A stretch of 64,000 bases of DNA from an uncultured Prevotellaceae bacterium (GTDB taxonomy: Bacteria > Bacteroidota > Bacteroidia > Bacteroidales > Muribaculaceae), in contig CAMVPC010000004.1 of the NCBI GenBank assembly GCA_947169265.1, forward strand, positions 55,660 through 119,659, in the 5' to 3' direction. The translations under genes and the position numbers were made by a program. The notes under the pieces are model-generated. The model saw only the letters and a program-made list of their open reading frames with translations. It searched no databases and had not been told where the DNA came from. Positions 17,726-26,229 of the stretch are shown here, piece by piece. Numbering within the stretch: position 1 is the stretch's first letter; each line of letters begins with the position of its first letter.

Positions 17726-18445
17726 ATGCCTACTCCTCACATCAACGCGCCCGAAGGCGCTTTCGCGAAAACCGTTTTGATGCCCGGCGACCCCTTGCGG
17801 GCTCACTTCATGGCAACCAAGTTTTTGGATGACCCTAAGCTGGTCACCGACGTCCGTAACGTGTTTGGCTACACCGGTCAATACGCGGGCCGACCGGTGT
17901 CAATCATGGCCAGTGGAATGGGAATGCCCAGCATTGGCATCTATTCTTATGAACTCTACACATGGTATGGCGTGGAGAATATTATCCGTATCGGCTCGGC
18001 CGGAAGCTATTCGCCCGACCTCCATGTGCGCGATGTGGTGCTCGCCGAGGCCGCTTACAGCGAATCGTCTTACGCCCGAGTGCGTGACGGTATCACCGAT
18101 ACCACGCTTTATCCTTCGCTTTCGCTCAACCAATCCATTATCACTACCGCACAACGCCTGGGAATTGATTGCCGCTTGACGAAGATTCACTCGAGCGACG
18201 TGTTCTATGGCGGTGCCGGCGGCACGCAGTGGAAGACGCTGGCCCAGAATGAGGGTGTTACCTGTGTGGAAATGGAAAGCTTCGCGCTATTCCACAATGC
18301 TAACATGCTCGGCAAGAACGCGGCGTGCCTTCTCACCATCAGCGATTCGCTCGTGAGTCATGAGGAATTGAGTGCCGAGGACCGCCAAAACTCGTTCCTG
18401 TCGATGATGAAACTTGCGGTCGAAACCGCCGCTACTATCGACTGA
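17726..18445 (+). CDS. deoD: Purine-nucleoside phosphorylase (DeoD-type)
   Basis: Hexameric DeoD-type phosphorylase that cleaves purine nucleosides with phosphate for salvage. Length 239 is exact for the family. Visible: MPGDPLRA phosphate-binding loop near residue 20, GMGMPSIGIYSYEL, the RIGSAG block near 90, VEMESFALF (ribose contact) near 180, and TISDSL with the catalytic Asp near 205. It starts 25 bp after the lipoprotein gene and may share its transcript. A hairpin follows. Confidence 0.97.
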   Translation: MPTPHINAPEGAFAKTVLMPGDPLRAHFMATKFLDDPKLVTDVRNVFGYTGQYAGRPVSIMASGMGMPSIGIYSYELYTWYGVENIIRIGSAGSYSPDLHVRDVVLAEAAYSESSYARVRDGITDTTLYPSLSLNQSIITTAQRLGIDCRLTKIHSSDVFYGGAGGTQWKTLAQNEGVTCVEMESFALFHNANMLGKNAACLLTISDSLVSHEELSAEDRQNSFLSMMKLAVETAATID

Positions 18446-18472
18446 ATTTAGCCCAAATCGGTCATTAATATC

Positions 18473-18501
18473 AAGGGAGGCTCCGTTGAGGGGCCTCCCT
18501 T
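18473..18501. terminator. Hairpin between convergent deoD and mdh
   Basis: Perfect stem AAGGGAGGC (18473-18481) with GCCTCCCTT (18493-18501), extendable by one pair (C/G) on the outside, in the gap between two convergent genes. No strong T-run on either side, so termination efficiency is uncertain. Confidence 0.55.
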
Positions 18502-18525
18502 GCGATAGATAGTATAAGAAGTTTT

Positions 18526-19518
18526 TTACAGGTTGGGGTTGATTTTGTTCCACTCTTCCACGGGAGGAACAATGTTGAGCGTGACAAGCTCGTCGCGCAT
18601 CTTGCAAAGGTGAGCATAGCTGGCTTCGAGTTTTGCGTTCTCGTCGGGCAGACCTTGCGGCACTTTGTAGCTGGCGCCATTCTCGTCGAGCGTGGTGTCC
18701 ATAGCCATCATGATGTGGTTGAACTTTTCGTCGTGGGCATAGGTGCCTACGGGGAAACGGAATTTCTCGCCACCCATCGCCGAGCGGATCATCTCCACCG
18801 AGAGGTAAGACGGGCTCTGGAACGAGCTGCGGCCACGCAACTTGATGATGGCGGCACCACCTTGTGTCACGTCCTTCTTCATCTGCTCCCACTCCTCGAC
18901 AGGGAACTCGTCGGTGCCCACGATATCGGTGAGCTTGCGGCCGTTAATTTCCACATGGCTGCCGAAGACGGCCATTTGCTCGCCGTGGCCACCGTAAGTG
19001 GCGCAACCGGTGATGGCGCTTTGCATCACGCCGAACTTCTTGGCCAGCGCGCTTTGCAGGCGCGTAGTGTCGAGGGCGGCGAGTGTGGTCACCTGCGAGG
19101 GCTTCAAGCCGCTATAGAGCAACGTCACCAGGCCGGTAAGGTCGGCGGGATTGAAGATAATCACCACGTGTTTTACATCGGGGCAATATCTCTTGATATT
19201 CTCGCCCAGGCCGCGAGCGATTTCGCAGTTACCTTTGAGCAAGTCTTCGCGCGTCATGCCTTCCTTGCGGGGAGCGCCACCACTCGAGATGATGTATTTG
19301 GCACCGGTGAAAGCCTCGGCGGCGTCGGTCGTCGATGTGATTTTCACATTGTCGAAACCGCTCTGCAGCATCTCCTCGGCCACGCCTGTGGGCGGGAACA
19401 CGTCGTAGAGGCAAATATCATTCGTGAGGCCCATCATTAGGGCACTCTGCACCATGTTAGACCCAATCATGCCGGCGGCGCCGACGATGACCAATTTGTC
19501 GTTTGTTAAAAATGCCAT
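18526..19518 (-). CDS. mdh: Malate dehydrogenase
   Basis: NAD-dependent malate/lactate dehydrogenase superfamily enzyme, 330 residues, interconverting malate and oxaloacetate in the reductive succinate route of Bacteroidales. N-terminal Rossmann motif VGAAGMIGSNM at 12-22, an IISSGGAPRK segment for the NAD site, VIIFNPAD near 140, and TYGGHGEQM, whose His is the catalytic proton acceptor. A promoter with a good -33 element lies upstream on the minus strand. It is a single-gene transcript. Confidence 0.93.
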   Translation of the reverse strand: MAFLTNDKLVIVGAAGMIGSNMVQSALMMGLTNDICLYDVFPPTGVAEEMLQSGFDNVKITSTTDAAEAFTGAKYIISSGGAPRKEGMTREDLLKGNCEIARGLGENIKRYCPDVKHVVIIFNPADLTGLVTLLYSGLKPSQVTTLAALDTTRLQSALAKKFGVMQSAITGCATYGGHGEQMAVFGSHVEINGRKLTDIVGTDEFPVEEWEQMKKDVTQGGAAIIKLRGRSSFQSPSYLSVEMIRSAMGGEKFRFPVGTYAHDEKFNHIMMAMDTTLDENGASYKVPQGLPDENAKLEASYAHLCKMRDELVTLNIVPPVEEWNKINPNL

Positions 19519-19575
19519 TTTACTTTAATTTATAGATTTATAATTTGTTAATAAGTGTCTCTTAATTCAGTGCCA

Positions 19576-19605
19576 CAAAATTACGAAATAAAAAAGTCAC
19601 GGCAA
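19576..19605 (-). promoter_or_regulatory. Promoter of mdh
   Basis: On the minus strand TTG (19605-19603), a 19-bp spacer and TAATTTTG (19583-19576) match the Bacteroidota consensus, giving a ~50-nt leader to the ATG at 19518. Confidence 0.6.
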
Positions 19606-19713
19606 AATATTCCTCGCGAAATTGTCGCTATAACGCCTTGCAATCGTGTATTTAAAACGAGTCGTCAAACCCGAGTGGAAGGGATGAAATTTTTGTATTT
19701 TTCGGTGAAAATA

Positions 19714-19744
19714 TTGATAAATTGAAATAGTTTGCTTATTTTTG
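19714..19744 (+). promoter_or_regulatory. Promoter of the secreted-protein gene at 19797
   Basis: TTG 19714-19716, 20-bp spacer, TATTTTTG 19737-19744, with the ATG about 52 bp downstream. The 278-bp gap 19519-19796 therefore holds two divergent promoters and nothing else recognised. Confidence 0.6.
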
Positions 19745-19796
19745 CGACAATATTCTTTAAAGAACAAATTTGTTTAACTATTAAATATGTACTAAG

Positions 19797-20573
19797 ATGA
19801 AAAAAATATTCTGCATGATTGCTTTGGCGGCGTTCTCACTCACCGCCTGGTCACAAAACCCTCTCAGGCTCAGTACTTACAGTGGCACCTCAGTCGCCCG
19901 CTACGATGGACAGCAGTGCGATGTGACGGCTAACCGTTATCTCTTGACAGGGTGGAACACAATCTCGATGCCTTTTGCCATGACCGAGCAAGAACTTGAC
20001 GACGCGCTGGGACAAGGCGTGAAACTCGAGCGACTGGTGGGCGTGACGCAACAGGGCAACGAAATCGTGCTTAACTTCCAAGACTGCAAAGCCGAAGGTG
20101 TCAAAGCCAACACGCCTTACATCCTTTATTATCCGGGCGAAACCGGTAACAAGAATCTGCACGTTTATACGCAAATCGAGAACAAGGAGTCGAAAGTGAC
20201 AATGACCACTAATTGTGGTGTGAAGGTGACTATGGGCGGCGCCGCCACCAAGACCGACGGCAAAGACCTCTATGGTATTCTCGCTGTCAATAACTCGGAA
20301 GCCAATTTTACGCATATCGACAACGCTGAGGCCTTTTTCTACGCCACACGCTGTTACATCAACATCCCCGGCGAACAGCAATTCACACTTATCGCTAACC
20401 ACCTGGGCGCCGGCGAAGTTACCGGCATCGACGAAATCGCCAAGACCGACGACGTGGTCGATGTTTACAATGTGCTCGGCATGAGAGTGGCCCACAATAT
20501 TAAGGCCGGAGACATAAACAATCTCGAGCCCAATATCTATGTGGTGAAAGGACGCAAAATCCTGGTAAAGTAA
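19797..20573 (+). CDS. Secreted protein with possible type IX secretion-like C-terminal tail
   Basis: 258-residue exported protein of unknown function. The signal peptide is MKKIFCMIALAAFSLTAWSQ. The body contains NRYLLTGWNTISMPFAMTE, resembling modules in Bacteroidales cell-surface proteins that start with GWNTIS(L/M)PF, and a NTPYILYYPG strand. The last ~35 residues (VVDVYNVLGMRV, IYVVKGRKILVK) match the pattern of a type IX secretion sorting domain (VxVYNxxGxxV ... GIYIVxxxKxxxK). It is probably displayed on or released from the outer membrane. No catalytic motif seen. It stands alone with its own promoter and a large hairpin after the stop. Confidence 0.75.
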   Translation: MKKIFCMIALAAFSLTAWSQNPLRLSTYSGTSVARYDGQQCDVTANRYLLTGWNTISMPFAMTEQELDDALGQGVKLERLVGVTQQGNEIVLNFQDCKAEGVKANTPYILYYPGETGNKNLHVYTQIENKESKVTMTTNCGVKVTMGGAATKTDGKDLYGILAVNNSEANFTHIDNAEAFFYATRCYINIPGEQQFTLIANHLGAGEVTGIDEIAKTDDVVDVYNVLGMRVAHNIKAGDINNLEPNIYVVKGRKILVK

Positions 20574-20593
20574 TCTAATCGATATATACAAAA

Positions 20594-20643
20594 GTGAGTG
20601 GCTTGAGTTGCGAGCGTTTCACGCGCTCCACTCAAGCCCTCAC
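20594..20643. terminator. Long hairpin between convergent genes
   Basis: Outer stem GTGAG/CTCAC and GGCTTGAG (20600-20607) with CTCAAGCC (20631-20638), plus an inner GAGCG/CGCTC stem. It lies between the secreted-protein gene and the dipeptidase gene and probably terminates both. Confidence 0.6.
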
Positions 20644-20676
20644 TTCGTTGTGCTGTTTGCCCCCCGGTTAATTGGG

Positions 20677-22305
20677 TTAAAATCCTGTCCAGTTCTGTCG
20701 CCACAAGTCGCGGGCCAATTCGTCCCAGCGAAGTATAGTGGCTCCAAAGAAATCGCCCACATAGCCGTTGAGCATCTTTTGGGCTTTCTCGGGGTCGGTC
20801 GCGTGGAGACGCTTCCATGTCTGCTCCACATAGGGCAATTCCATTTGTCCCTTCTCCATGAAGTAGTCGCGCTGAGGCTCAATTTTCGACCTGAATTTGC
20901 CCCATCGCACGGTGGCGAGTCGGTTGGCCTTGCGGTAGTGCCACAAGGCGGCGTCATCGCGGTCGCTGTGTTGCCCGCACACTTGAAGCAGCTTCGGCAA
21001 CTCGGTGGTTCCGGCAAAGATGGGGAAACGCGGGCTCTCGCCGGGGTTGTCGAGTGCCACCCAAGCTACGCCGCCTATCTCGTCGGGTAGCCATGAGCGC
21101 AGCTGGATAACAGTGCTGTAAGCGCACCATGGCACACTCACGGTGCGAATGTTCTTCATCGCCGAGTCGCCCATCGCGTAGTACATTTTGATTTCGTCGG
21201 GACGCATCCAGGGATTACTGAAGGGCGAGACGATACTGTCGGGCTCGTTCTCCACCAGATTGCCTTTCTTGTCTTTGCGCTTGGGGTTGGGGACAAGGTG
21301 ACGTGAACTCAAGTTCTTGTCGGTGCCTTCGTAGTAACTGCCCAGTAGTTGCATCACCTGCTCGGGGCTTACTTTGGCGTCGGGTTTCACGCTCAGCGGC
21401 AGCCATGCCATGGTGTCGCTCAGGTTGAGCGACGGTGCCAGGGCGTTCATAATGAAGTGCTCGCGCACACTGTAATTCTTTTTCTCGTGGGCATAATTTT
21501 CTCCACTATAGGCCTTGAAGAAGTTAAACTCCTCCTTTCCATCCCACAGTTTGAGCTGTCGGGCCACTTCCTTGACGTTGCTTGATGCCATGTAACGGTC
21601 CTTGTCGTTCAGGTCCAGTGTGCCGATGCGTGAGATATTGGCCGACACAGCAATCTCGTCGTCGGGGATGCGTACGGCAGCCCACACAGCTCCAATCTTC
21701 TTGGGGCCGGCACCAAAAATCTCGAAGATCCACACCTCGTTAGGGTCGGCAACGGTGAGGCACTCGCCGCTGTCGCCATAGCCATACTTCTCGGCGAGAC
21801 TACCCATCAGTGCTATCGCCTCGCGGGCGGTGGAACAGCGCTCGAGGGCTATGCGCTCCAGTTCTTCGATGTAAAACATGCCCGCCTTGTTGCGCAGGGT
21901 GTCGCGACCTCCAATGGTTGTTTCGCCCATCGCCACCTGTTTCTCGTTCAGGCACGGGTATGCTGTGTCGAGAATGCGGAAAGTGTGGCGCGCTTGCGGA
22001 ATGGTGCCACGCACATGGAGCTTCGTGCTGTCGCCGGCACTCTGCGTGTGCATGCGGCCCTCGTAGATGGCGGTCACCGTGTCGCGCTCATAGTCGCGCG
22101 CGGGCGTCATCGTCATCCATGTGCGATACCACGAATCGCAGGTGTGAGAGGTGATTACCGAGCCGTCGGTACTGGCTTTCTTGCCCACCATGATGCTGGT
22201 GCAGGAGAGGCGTTTACGTCCTTCGGCAGTCGACTCATCTACTTGCGCCACCATGGTCAGCGCTAAGGCCATCATGGCCATAAAGGTGAAAAATTTACAG
22301 TTCAT
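20677..22305 (-). CDS. C69 family dipeptidase
   Basis: Exported N-terminal nucleophile peptidase of family C69 (PepD-like), 542 residues. The start at 22305 gives signal peptide MNCKFFTFMAMMALALTMVA; an in-frame upstream start would overlap the next gene. After the signal comes GRKRLSCTSIMVGKKAS, where Cys35 is the expected nucleophile exposed by processing, followed by the family ITSHTCDS motif, MGETTIGGRD, ECLTVADPNEVWIFE and a C-terminal VDFF-type helical region. It likely degrades dipeptides in the periplasm. Convergent with the gene at 19797; 26 bp downstream of the exonuclease gene on the same strand. Confidence 0.92.
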   Translation of the reverse strand: MNCKFFTFMAMMALALTMVAQVDESTAEGRKRLSCTSIMVGKKASTDGSVITSHTCDSWYRTWMTMTPARDYERDTVTAIYEGRMHTQSAGDSTKLHVRGTIPQARHTFRILDTAYPCLNEKQVAMGETTIGGRDTLRNKAGMFYIEELERIALERCSTAREAIALMGSLAEKYGYGDSGECLTVADPNEVWIFEIFGAGPKKIGAVWAAVRIPDDEIAVSANISRIGTLDLNDKDRYMASSNVKEVARQLKLWDGKEEFNFFKAYSGENYAHEKKNYSVREHFIMNALAPSLNLSDTMAWLPLSVKPDAKVSPEQVMQLLGSYYEGTDKNLSSRHLVPNPKRKDKKGNLVENEPDSIVSPFSNPWMRPDEIKMYYAMGDSAMKNIRTVSVPWCAYSTVIQLRSWLPDEIGGVAWVALDNPGESPRFPIFAGTTELPKLLQVCGQHSDRDDAALWHYRKANRLATVRWGKFRSKIEPQRDYFMEKGQMELPYVEQTWKRLHATDPEKAQKMLNGYVGDFFGATILRWDELARDLWRQNWTGF

Positions 22306-22330
22306 ATTTATGATTTGTTTTTTAAGCAGG

Positions 22331-22822
22331 TTAGAGAATCTCACGGGCTATCCAGGCGCAAGCCTCGGCGTCGGCAAGGGCGTGGTGATGGTTCGTCAGG
22401 TCGTAGCCGCACATGCCGGCCACCGTTTCCAGGCGATGGTTGGAAAGACGGGGGAAGGCGAGTCGCGAGGCCCACAGGGTGTCGAAGAAGACGTACCCGG
22501 TGTAGTCCATGCCGTAGGTGCGGAACACGGCGCGCAGACATCCTTCGTCAAAAGTTTTGTTGTGGGCCACGAGCGGAAGTCCTTCGATGAGCGGTTCAAC
22601 TTGCGCCCACACATTAGGGAACAGTGGGGCATCGTCGGTGTCGCTATGTCCCAACCCATGCACGCGCTGGCACATGTATGAGTAGTAGTTGGGTTCGGGC
22701 TGGATAAGGGAATAGAAAGTGTCGACGATTTCGTTGTCGCGCACAATGACGATGCCCACCGAGCACACGCTGGAGCGTTCGGCATTGGCGGTTTCAAAAT
22801 CAATAGCTGCGAAGTCGGTCAT
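22331..22822 (-). CDS. DEDD 3'-5' exonuclease (DNA polymerase III epsilon-like)
   Basis: 163-residue single-domain DnaQ-like exonuclease. Exo I is FAAIDFETAN (Asp8/Glu10), Exo II lies in VAHNKTFDEGCLR, and Exo III is HHALADAEACA (HxAxxDA, the DEDDh form). It has no polymerase-binding or UvrC-like extension, so it may be a stand-alone proofreading or RNA/DNA-trimming nuclease. A minus-strand TAACTTTG box lies at 22901-22908, ~80 bp upstream. It probably heads a transcript with the dipeptidase gene. Confidence 0.9.
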   Translation of the reverse strand: MTDFAAIDFETANAERSSVCSVGIVIVRDNEIVDTFYSLIQPEPNYYSYMCQRVHGLGHSDTDDAPLFPNVWAQVEPLIEGLPLVAHNKTFDEGCLRAVFRTYGMDYTGYVFFDTLWASRLAFPRLSNHRLETVAGMCGYDLTNHHHALADAEACAWIAREIL

Positions 22823-22900
22823 CTTTGAACGATATTATTATAGAATATACATTTTGTCGATAAGCTACACGTCTTGATGTGCTCGCGTGTAATGATGGTG

Positions 22901-22908
22901 CAAAGTTA
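22901..22908 (-). promoter_or_regulatory. -7 promoter box for the exonuclease gene
   Basis: CAAAGTTA on the plus strand is TAACTTTG on the minus strand, matching TAnnTTTG. No clear -33 TTG found. Confidence 0.35.
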
Positions 22909-23025
22909 GCGAAAAGCCATGCTATTTTGTGACGTAACTTCTCATTTTTACCCACTCTACGCCATTAATTAATGTTAAATGAGTGATTGATGGATGTTAT
23001 ATAGCCGAGATGTCGTAATTTTGTG

Positions 23026-23033
23026 AAAAATAC
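23026..23033 (+). promoter_or_regulatory. -7 promoter box for nadE
   Basis: TAATTTTG, 50 bp upstream of the nadE ATG. The 261-bp gap 22823-23083 contains this and the divergent exonuclease promoter; nothing else recognised. Confidence 0.4.
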
Positions 23034-23083
23034 CGATAGGGTGAAAACGAAACGCTCATTCCTATAACTCAACAATATTTATA

Positions 23084-23839
23084 ATGAAAGATTTTAACGC
23101 AAAAGAAGTGAAAAACCAGGTTGTACAATGGATTCGCGACTGGTTTGAGGTGAACGGAAAAGGCTGTAATGCCGTGCTCGGCGTGTCGGGTGGCAAGGAC
23201 AGTAGTGTGGTGGCGGCCCTGTGTGCCGAAGCTTTGGGGTGTGACCACGTCATTGGTGTGACTATGCCTAATGGTGTCCAAAAAGATATCAACGATAGCA
23301 TGCGACTGATTAACCACTTGGGAATACGTTATTGCAACGTGAACATCGGTGACACTTACAACACGCTCATGGCTGCTGTGAAAGAGCAATTGGCTACGCT
23401 CGATGTGGAAGTGGCCTCACAGACTATTATTAACTTGCCGCCACGCTTGCGCATGGCCACGGTCTATGCCGTGTCACAATCGATGAACGGCCGTGTGGCT
23501 AATACGTGCAACCTCTCGGAGGACTGGGTGGGCTACTCTACACGTTACGGCGATGGCGCCGGCGATTTCGCGCCGTTGGGTGGCCTCACCGTTCAGGAGG
23601 TGGTGGCCATTGGCCTTGAGTTGGGCTTGCCGCGCGACTTGGTGGTTAAGACGCCTTCCGACGGCCTTTGTGGTAAAACCGATGAGGACAACTTGGGCTT
23701 CACCTATGCCGTGCTCGACCGCTATATCCGCACGGGTGAATGTGATGATCCCGATACAAAGGCGCTCATCGACAAGAAACACCGGCTCAACTTGTTCAAG
23801 CTGCAACCCATCCCGCATTTTGAGTATGATGCGGAGTGA
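23084..23839 (+). CDS. nadE: NAD(+) synthase (ammonia-dependent type)
   Basis: Final step of NAD synthesis: amidation of deamido-NAD with ATP. Residues 31-42 (VLGVSGGKDSSV) carry the PP-loop SGGKDS at 35-40 of the N-type ATP pyrophosphatases. Further matches are RMATVYAVSQ, NTCNLSEDWVGYSTRYGDGAGDFAP and KTPSDGLCGKTDEDNLGF, all diagnostic of NadE. At 251 residues it lacks the glutaminase domain, so ammonia is the direct nitrogen donor. Followed by a strong terminator. Confidence 0.96.
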   Translation: MKDFNAKEVKNQVVQWIRDWFEVNGKGCNAVLGVSGGKDSSVVAALCAEALGCDHVIGVTMPNGVQKDINDSMRLINHLGIRYCNVNIGDTYNTLMAAVKEQLATLDVEVASQTIINLPPRLRMATVYAVSQSMNGRVANTCNLSEDWVGYSTRYGDGAGDFAPLGGLTVQEVVAIGLELGLPRDLVVKTPSDGLCGKTDEDNLGFTYAVLDRYIRTGECDDPDTKALIDKKHRLNLFKLQPIPHFEYDAE

Positions 23840-23858
23840 CAATTGACGATTAACGATT

Positions 23859-23903
23859 AACGGGTAACGAGACGGTTTTTGCCGTGTTGTTACCCGTTAT
23901 TTT
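23859..23903. terminator. Bidirectional terminator between nadE and aroC
   Basis: Perfect 10-bp stem AACGGGTAAC (23859-23868) and GTTACCCGTT (23889-23898), inner ACGG/CCGT pairs, and a T-rich ATTTTTA on the plus side. It is flanked by the stops of two convergent genes. Confidence 0.75.
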
Positions 23904-25003
23904 TATACAAGGCCATTGAACGCCAGCTGTTGTCGCTGCTGGAGATAGTGGTCGAGTAACGTGATTGCCACCATGGCCTCAACTACGGGCACGGCGCGCG
24001 GCACCACGCAGGCGTCGTGGCGTCCCCGTGGATGAAGTGTTGTGGGTGAGCCGTCGCGACTGATTGTGGCGATGTCGCGCATGAGCGTAGCCACGGGTTT
24101 GAAGGCGACGCGAAGCACGATGTCCTCGCCGTTGCTTATCCCTCCCTGGATACCTCCGCTATAGTTTGTGGTGGTACCTGTTTTCCCGTTTTTCAAAGTG
24201 AAGTGGTCAAGAACCTCTGAACCTCTTTTGTCAACGAAACCGAAACCTAAGCCGAATTCAACACCTTTGGCCGCGTTGATGCTCATTACGGCGGCGGCGA
24301 GCGAGGCGTTGAGACGCCCATACACCGGCTCGCCCAGCCCTGCGGGCACGTTGCGAGCGATGCAGGTAATCGCGCCGCCCACAGTGTCGCCCCGGTCTTT
24401 CGCTTCGAGGATGGCATGCTCCATACGTGCGGCTGTTTCTTGGTGTGGACATCGCACCGCGTTGTCGTCAATATGCGTCAAGTCGAGCTTGTCGTAAGGT
24501 AAGTCAAGCTTAATGTCGTGCACTTGTGAGGTGTAGGCCACAATGTCAATGCCCGGTAGCCTAAGTGCTTGGCGCGCGATGGCGCCGGCCACTACGCGGC
24601 AGACTGTTTCGCGTGCGCTGGCTCTACCGCCACCGCGCCGGTCGTGATATCCGCGATATTTTATATCGTAGGTGTAGTCGGCGTGTGAGGGGCGGTAGGC
24701 TTGCGCAATCTCGTCGTAGTCGTAGGTACGTTGGTCGATGTTGCGAATGATAAAGCCAATGGGCGCGCCGGTCGAAATACCGTTTATGATTCCCGACATT
24801 ATTTCCACCTTGTCGCTTTCGTGGCGCGCCGTGGTGAGGTCGTTTTGTCCTGGGCGGCGGCGGTCGAGTTGTCGCTGAATGTCGTCAATGTCGACAGGTA
24901 GGCCGGCTGGCAAGCCGTCAATAACGCCACCCATTGCCGGCCCGTGCGATTCACCGAACGATGTGAGGCTGTAAGCGTTTCCTATTCTATTGCGGTATAT
25001 CAT
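23903..25003 (-). CDS. aroC: Chorismate synthase
   Basis: Last enzyme of the shikimate pathway, converting EPSP to chorismate with reduced FMN. FGESHGPAMG at 16-25 carries the conserved His20, RRPGQN and GGRASARETVCRVVAGA are the substrate/FMN signature, and RHDACVVPRAVPVVEAM (with the conserved RHD) lies near residue 335. Length 366 is normal for the family. It starts 5 bp after the YbaK-type gene on the same strand, so they are likely co-transcribed. Confidence 0.97.
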   Translation of the reverse strand: MIYRNRIGNAYSLTSFGESHGPAMGGVIDGLPAGLPVDIDDIQRQLDRRRPGQNDLTTARHESDKVEIMSGIINGISTGAPIGFIIRNIDQRTYDYDEIAQAYRPSHADYTYDIKYRGYHDRRGGGRASARETVCRVVAGAIARQALRLPGIDIVAYTSQVHDIKLDLPYDKLDLTHIDDNAVRCPHQETAARMEHAILEAKDRGDTVGGAITCIARNVPAGLGEPVYGRLNASLAAAVMSINAAKGVEFGLGFGFVDKRGSEVLDHFTLKNGKTGTTTNYSGGIQGGISNGEDIVLRVAFKPVATLMRDIATISRDGSPTTLHPRGRHDACVVPRAVPVVEAMVAITLLDHYLQQRQQLAFNGLV

Positions 25004-25008
25004 AGATT

Positions 25009-25491
25009 CTATAATGAGGTGAGGTCGGTGACTGTGGCATGGGTGAAACTCACAAGGTCGCTTGGCGCGATTTTGAATTGCAGTCCACGTTGCCCCGCGC
25101 TCACAAAGATGTGGTCAAAGAGGATGCATGTCTCGTGGATGAAGGTGGGAAAGGGTTTTTTCATGCCCACCGGCGAACACCCGCCGCGAATGTAACCGGT
25201 GGTGGGCAGTAGCTCTTTCATGGCGATGAGGTCGCACTTCTTATTGCCGCTGGCTTTGGCGGCTTTTTTGAGGTCCACCTCGTCGTTGCCGGGGATGACA
25301 CACACGAAGTGTCCCGTTTTGTCGCCTCGCAGCACGAGTGTCTTGAACACCATGTCAATATCCTCGCCAATTGTGCTGGCAAGGTGAGTGGCCGAGAGGT
25401 CGTTCTCATCCACTTCGTAGGGCACCAGCTCATAAGCGATACCGGCCTGGTCGAGCAGCCTCGCGGCATTGGTTTTAGCAATCTTTTTCAT
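25009..25491 (-). CDS. ybaK: Cys-tRNA(Pro)/Cys-tRNA(Cys) deacylase YbaK family
   Basis: 160-residue editing hydrolase of the YbaK/ProX family that removes Cys misattached to tRNA(Pro). Family features are KTNAARLLDQAGIAYEL at the N terminus, the DMVFKTLVLRGDK segment, VDLKKAAKASGNKK with the conserved catalytic-site Lys, and TGYIRGGCSPVGMKK with the GxxxGGxSPxG loop. A Cys replaces the more frequent Ser/Ile before SPVG, which is within family variation. A minus-strand promoter box lies 20 bp upstream. Confidence 0.93.
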   Translation of the reverse strand: MKKIAKTNAARLLDQAGIAYELVPYEVDENDLSATHLASTIGEDIDMVFKTLVLRGDKTGHFVCVIPGNDEVDLKKAAKASGNKKCDLIAMKELLPTTGYIRGGCSPVGMKKPFPTFIHETCILFDHIFVSAGQRGLQFKIAPSDLVSFTHATVTDLTSL

Positions 25492-25511
25492 CGTGATAAC
25501 ATTATTTAGTA

Positions 25512-25519
25512 CAAAATTA
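25512..25519 (-). promoter_or_regulatory. -7 promoter box for the ybaK-aroC pair
   Basis: CAAAATTA on the plus strand reads TAATTTTG on the minus strand, 20 bp upstream of the ybaK ATG. Confidence 0.4.
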
Positions 25520-25543
25520 ATGCAATTATTTGGAATGTTACTC

Positions 25544-25551
25544 TAATTTTG
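25544..25551 (+). promoter_or_regulatory. -7 promoter box for the thioredoxin-like gene
   Basis: TAATTTTG. The preferred ATG at 25573 is 21 bp downstream; an in-frame ATT/CTG-type start at 25549 would lie inside the box. Confidence 0.4.
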
Positions 25552-25572
25552 CCCGAAAATCAGCAAAAAATC

Positions 25573-26229
25573 ATGCGACTGAGATTGTTTTTCCTTTTGG
25601 CGGTAATTTGTTGGGCGTCTACGCTTGCGGGCGTCACTGCCTCGGTGCCTATGTCGCGCGATTCCATCATGAGTCTTGCCGACCCGTTGAGCCCGCGTCA
25701 CGACGAGGAGGCGCTTGTTGAGGCTCTCAGGCTGGTGCTCGACAATCCACAGGCCTCGCGCGCCGACCGCGGTTGGTGCGAGGTCATGCTCGAGATGGCG
25801 CTCAAGAACAGGGTGGGGGACAAATGCGCAGATCTTGATTTTGTGATTGCCGATGGCGCAACCGCAAATATTCATGGCATTGAGGCCCCGATGACGTTGA
25901 TTTTTTTCAACGACCCCGACTGCCTCTCGTGTCACCAGGTGAAAGAACGCCTCGACACTTGTGCCACGCTGCGCGAGATGGTGGCGCGGGATGAGCTCGT
26001 GGTACTGGCTCTGTGTGTGGGCGATGACGAGCATAAGTGGCGGGTCGAGGGTTACCCCGACTATGTGATTAATGCCTTCGACGCGAGCCGTGCCGTTGAC
26101 GAGGGCGAGGTCTACGACCTTCCCACGATGCCGCTATTCTATCTGCTTGATGAGGAGAAACGCGTTTTGCTCAAGAATGAACCGAGTCTTAATCGCGTGT
26201 TGCGAGTTTTAGCAATAGGTAGTCGGTAG
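25573..26229 (+). CDS. Exported thioredoxin-like protein (DUF5106-like)
   Basis: Approximately 218-residue periplasmic protein. The start at 25573 gives signal MRLRLFFLLAVICWASTLAG. It lies downstream of the promoter box, unlike a start at 25549. The first half is helical, as in DUF5106-type proteins that often precede thioredoxin folds. The second half has LIFFNDPDCLSCHQVKERL with a redox-like C-x2-C (CLSC), and MPLFYLLDEEKRVLL with the cis-proline loop and final strands of thioredoxin. Likely a thiol-disulfide protein of the periplasm; the partner is unknown. Its 3' end overlaps the convergent tilS gene by 41 bp. Confidence 0.8.
   Translation: MRLRLFFLLAVICWASTLAGVTASVPMSRDSIMSLADPLSPRHDEEALVEALRLVLDNPQASRADRGWCEVMLEMALKNRVGDKCADLDFVIADGATANIHGIEAPMTLIFFNDPDCLSCHQVKERLDTCATLREMVARDELVVLALCVGDDEHKWRVEGYPDYVINAFDASRAVDEGEVYDLPTMPLFYLLDEEKRVLLKNEPSLNRVLRVLAIGSR

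Noticed and set aside
20640..20700. tRNA-like segment (GGTT...AATCC)
   Set aside because: It lies at the end of the dipeptidase coding region and does not fold into a cloverleaf.
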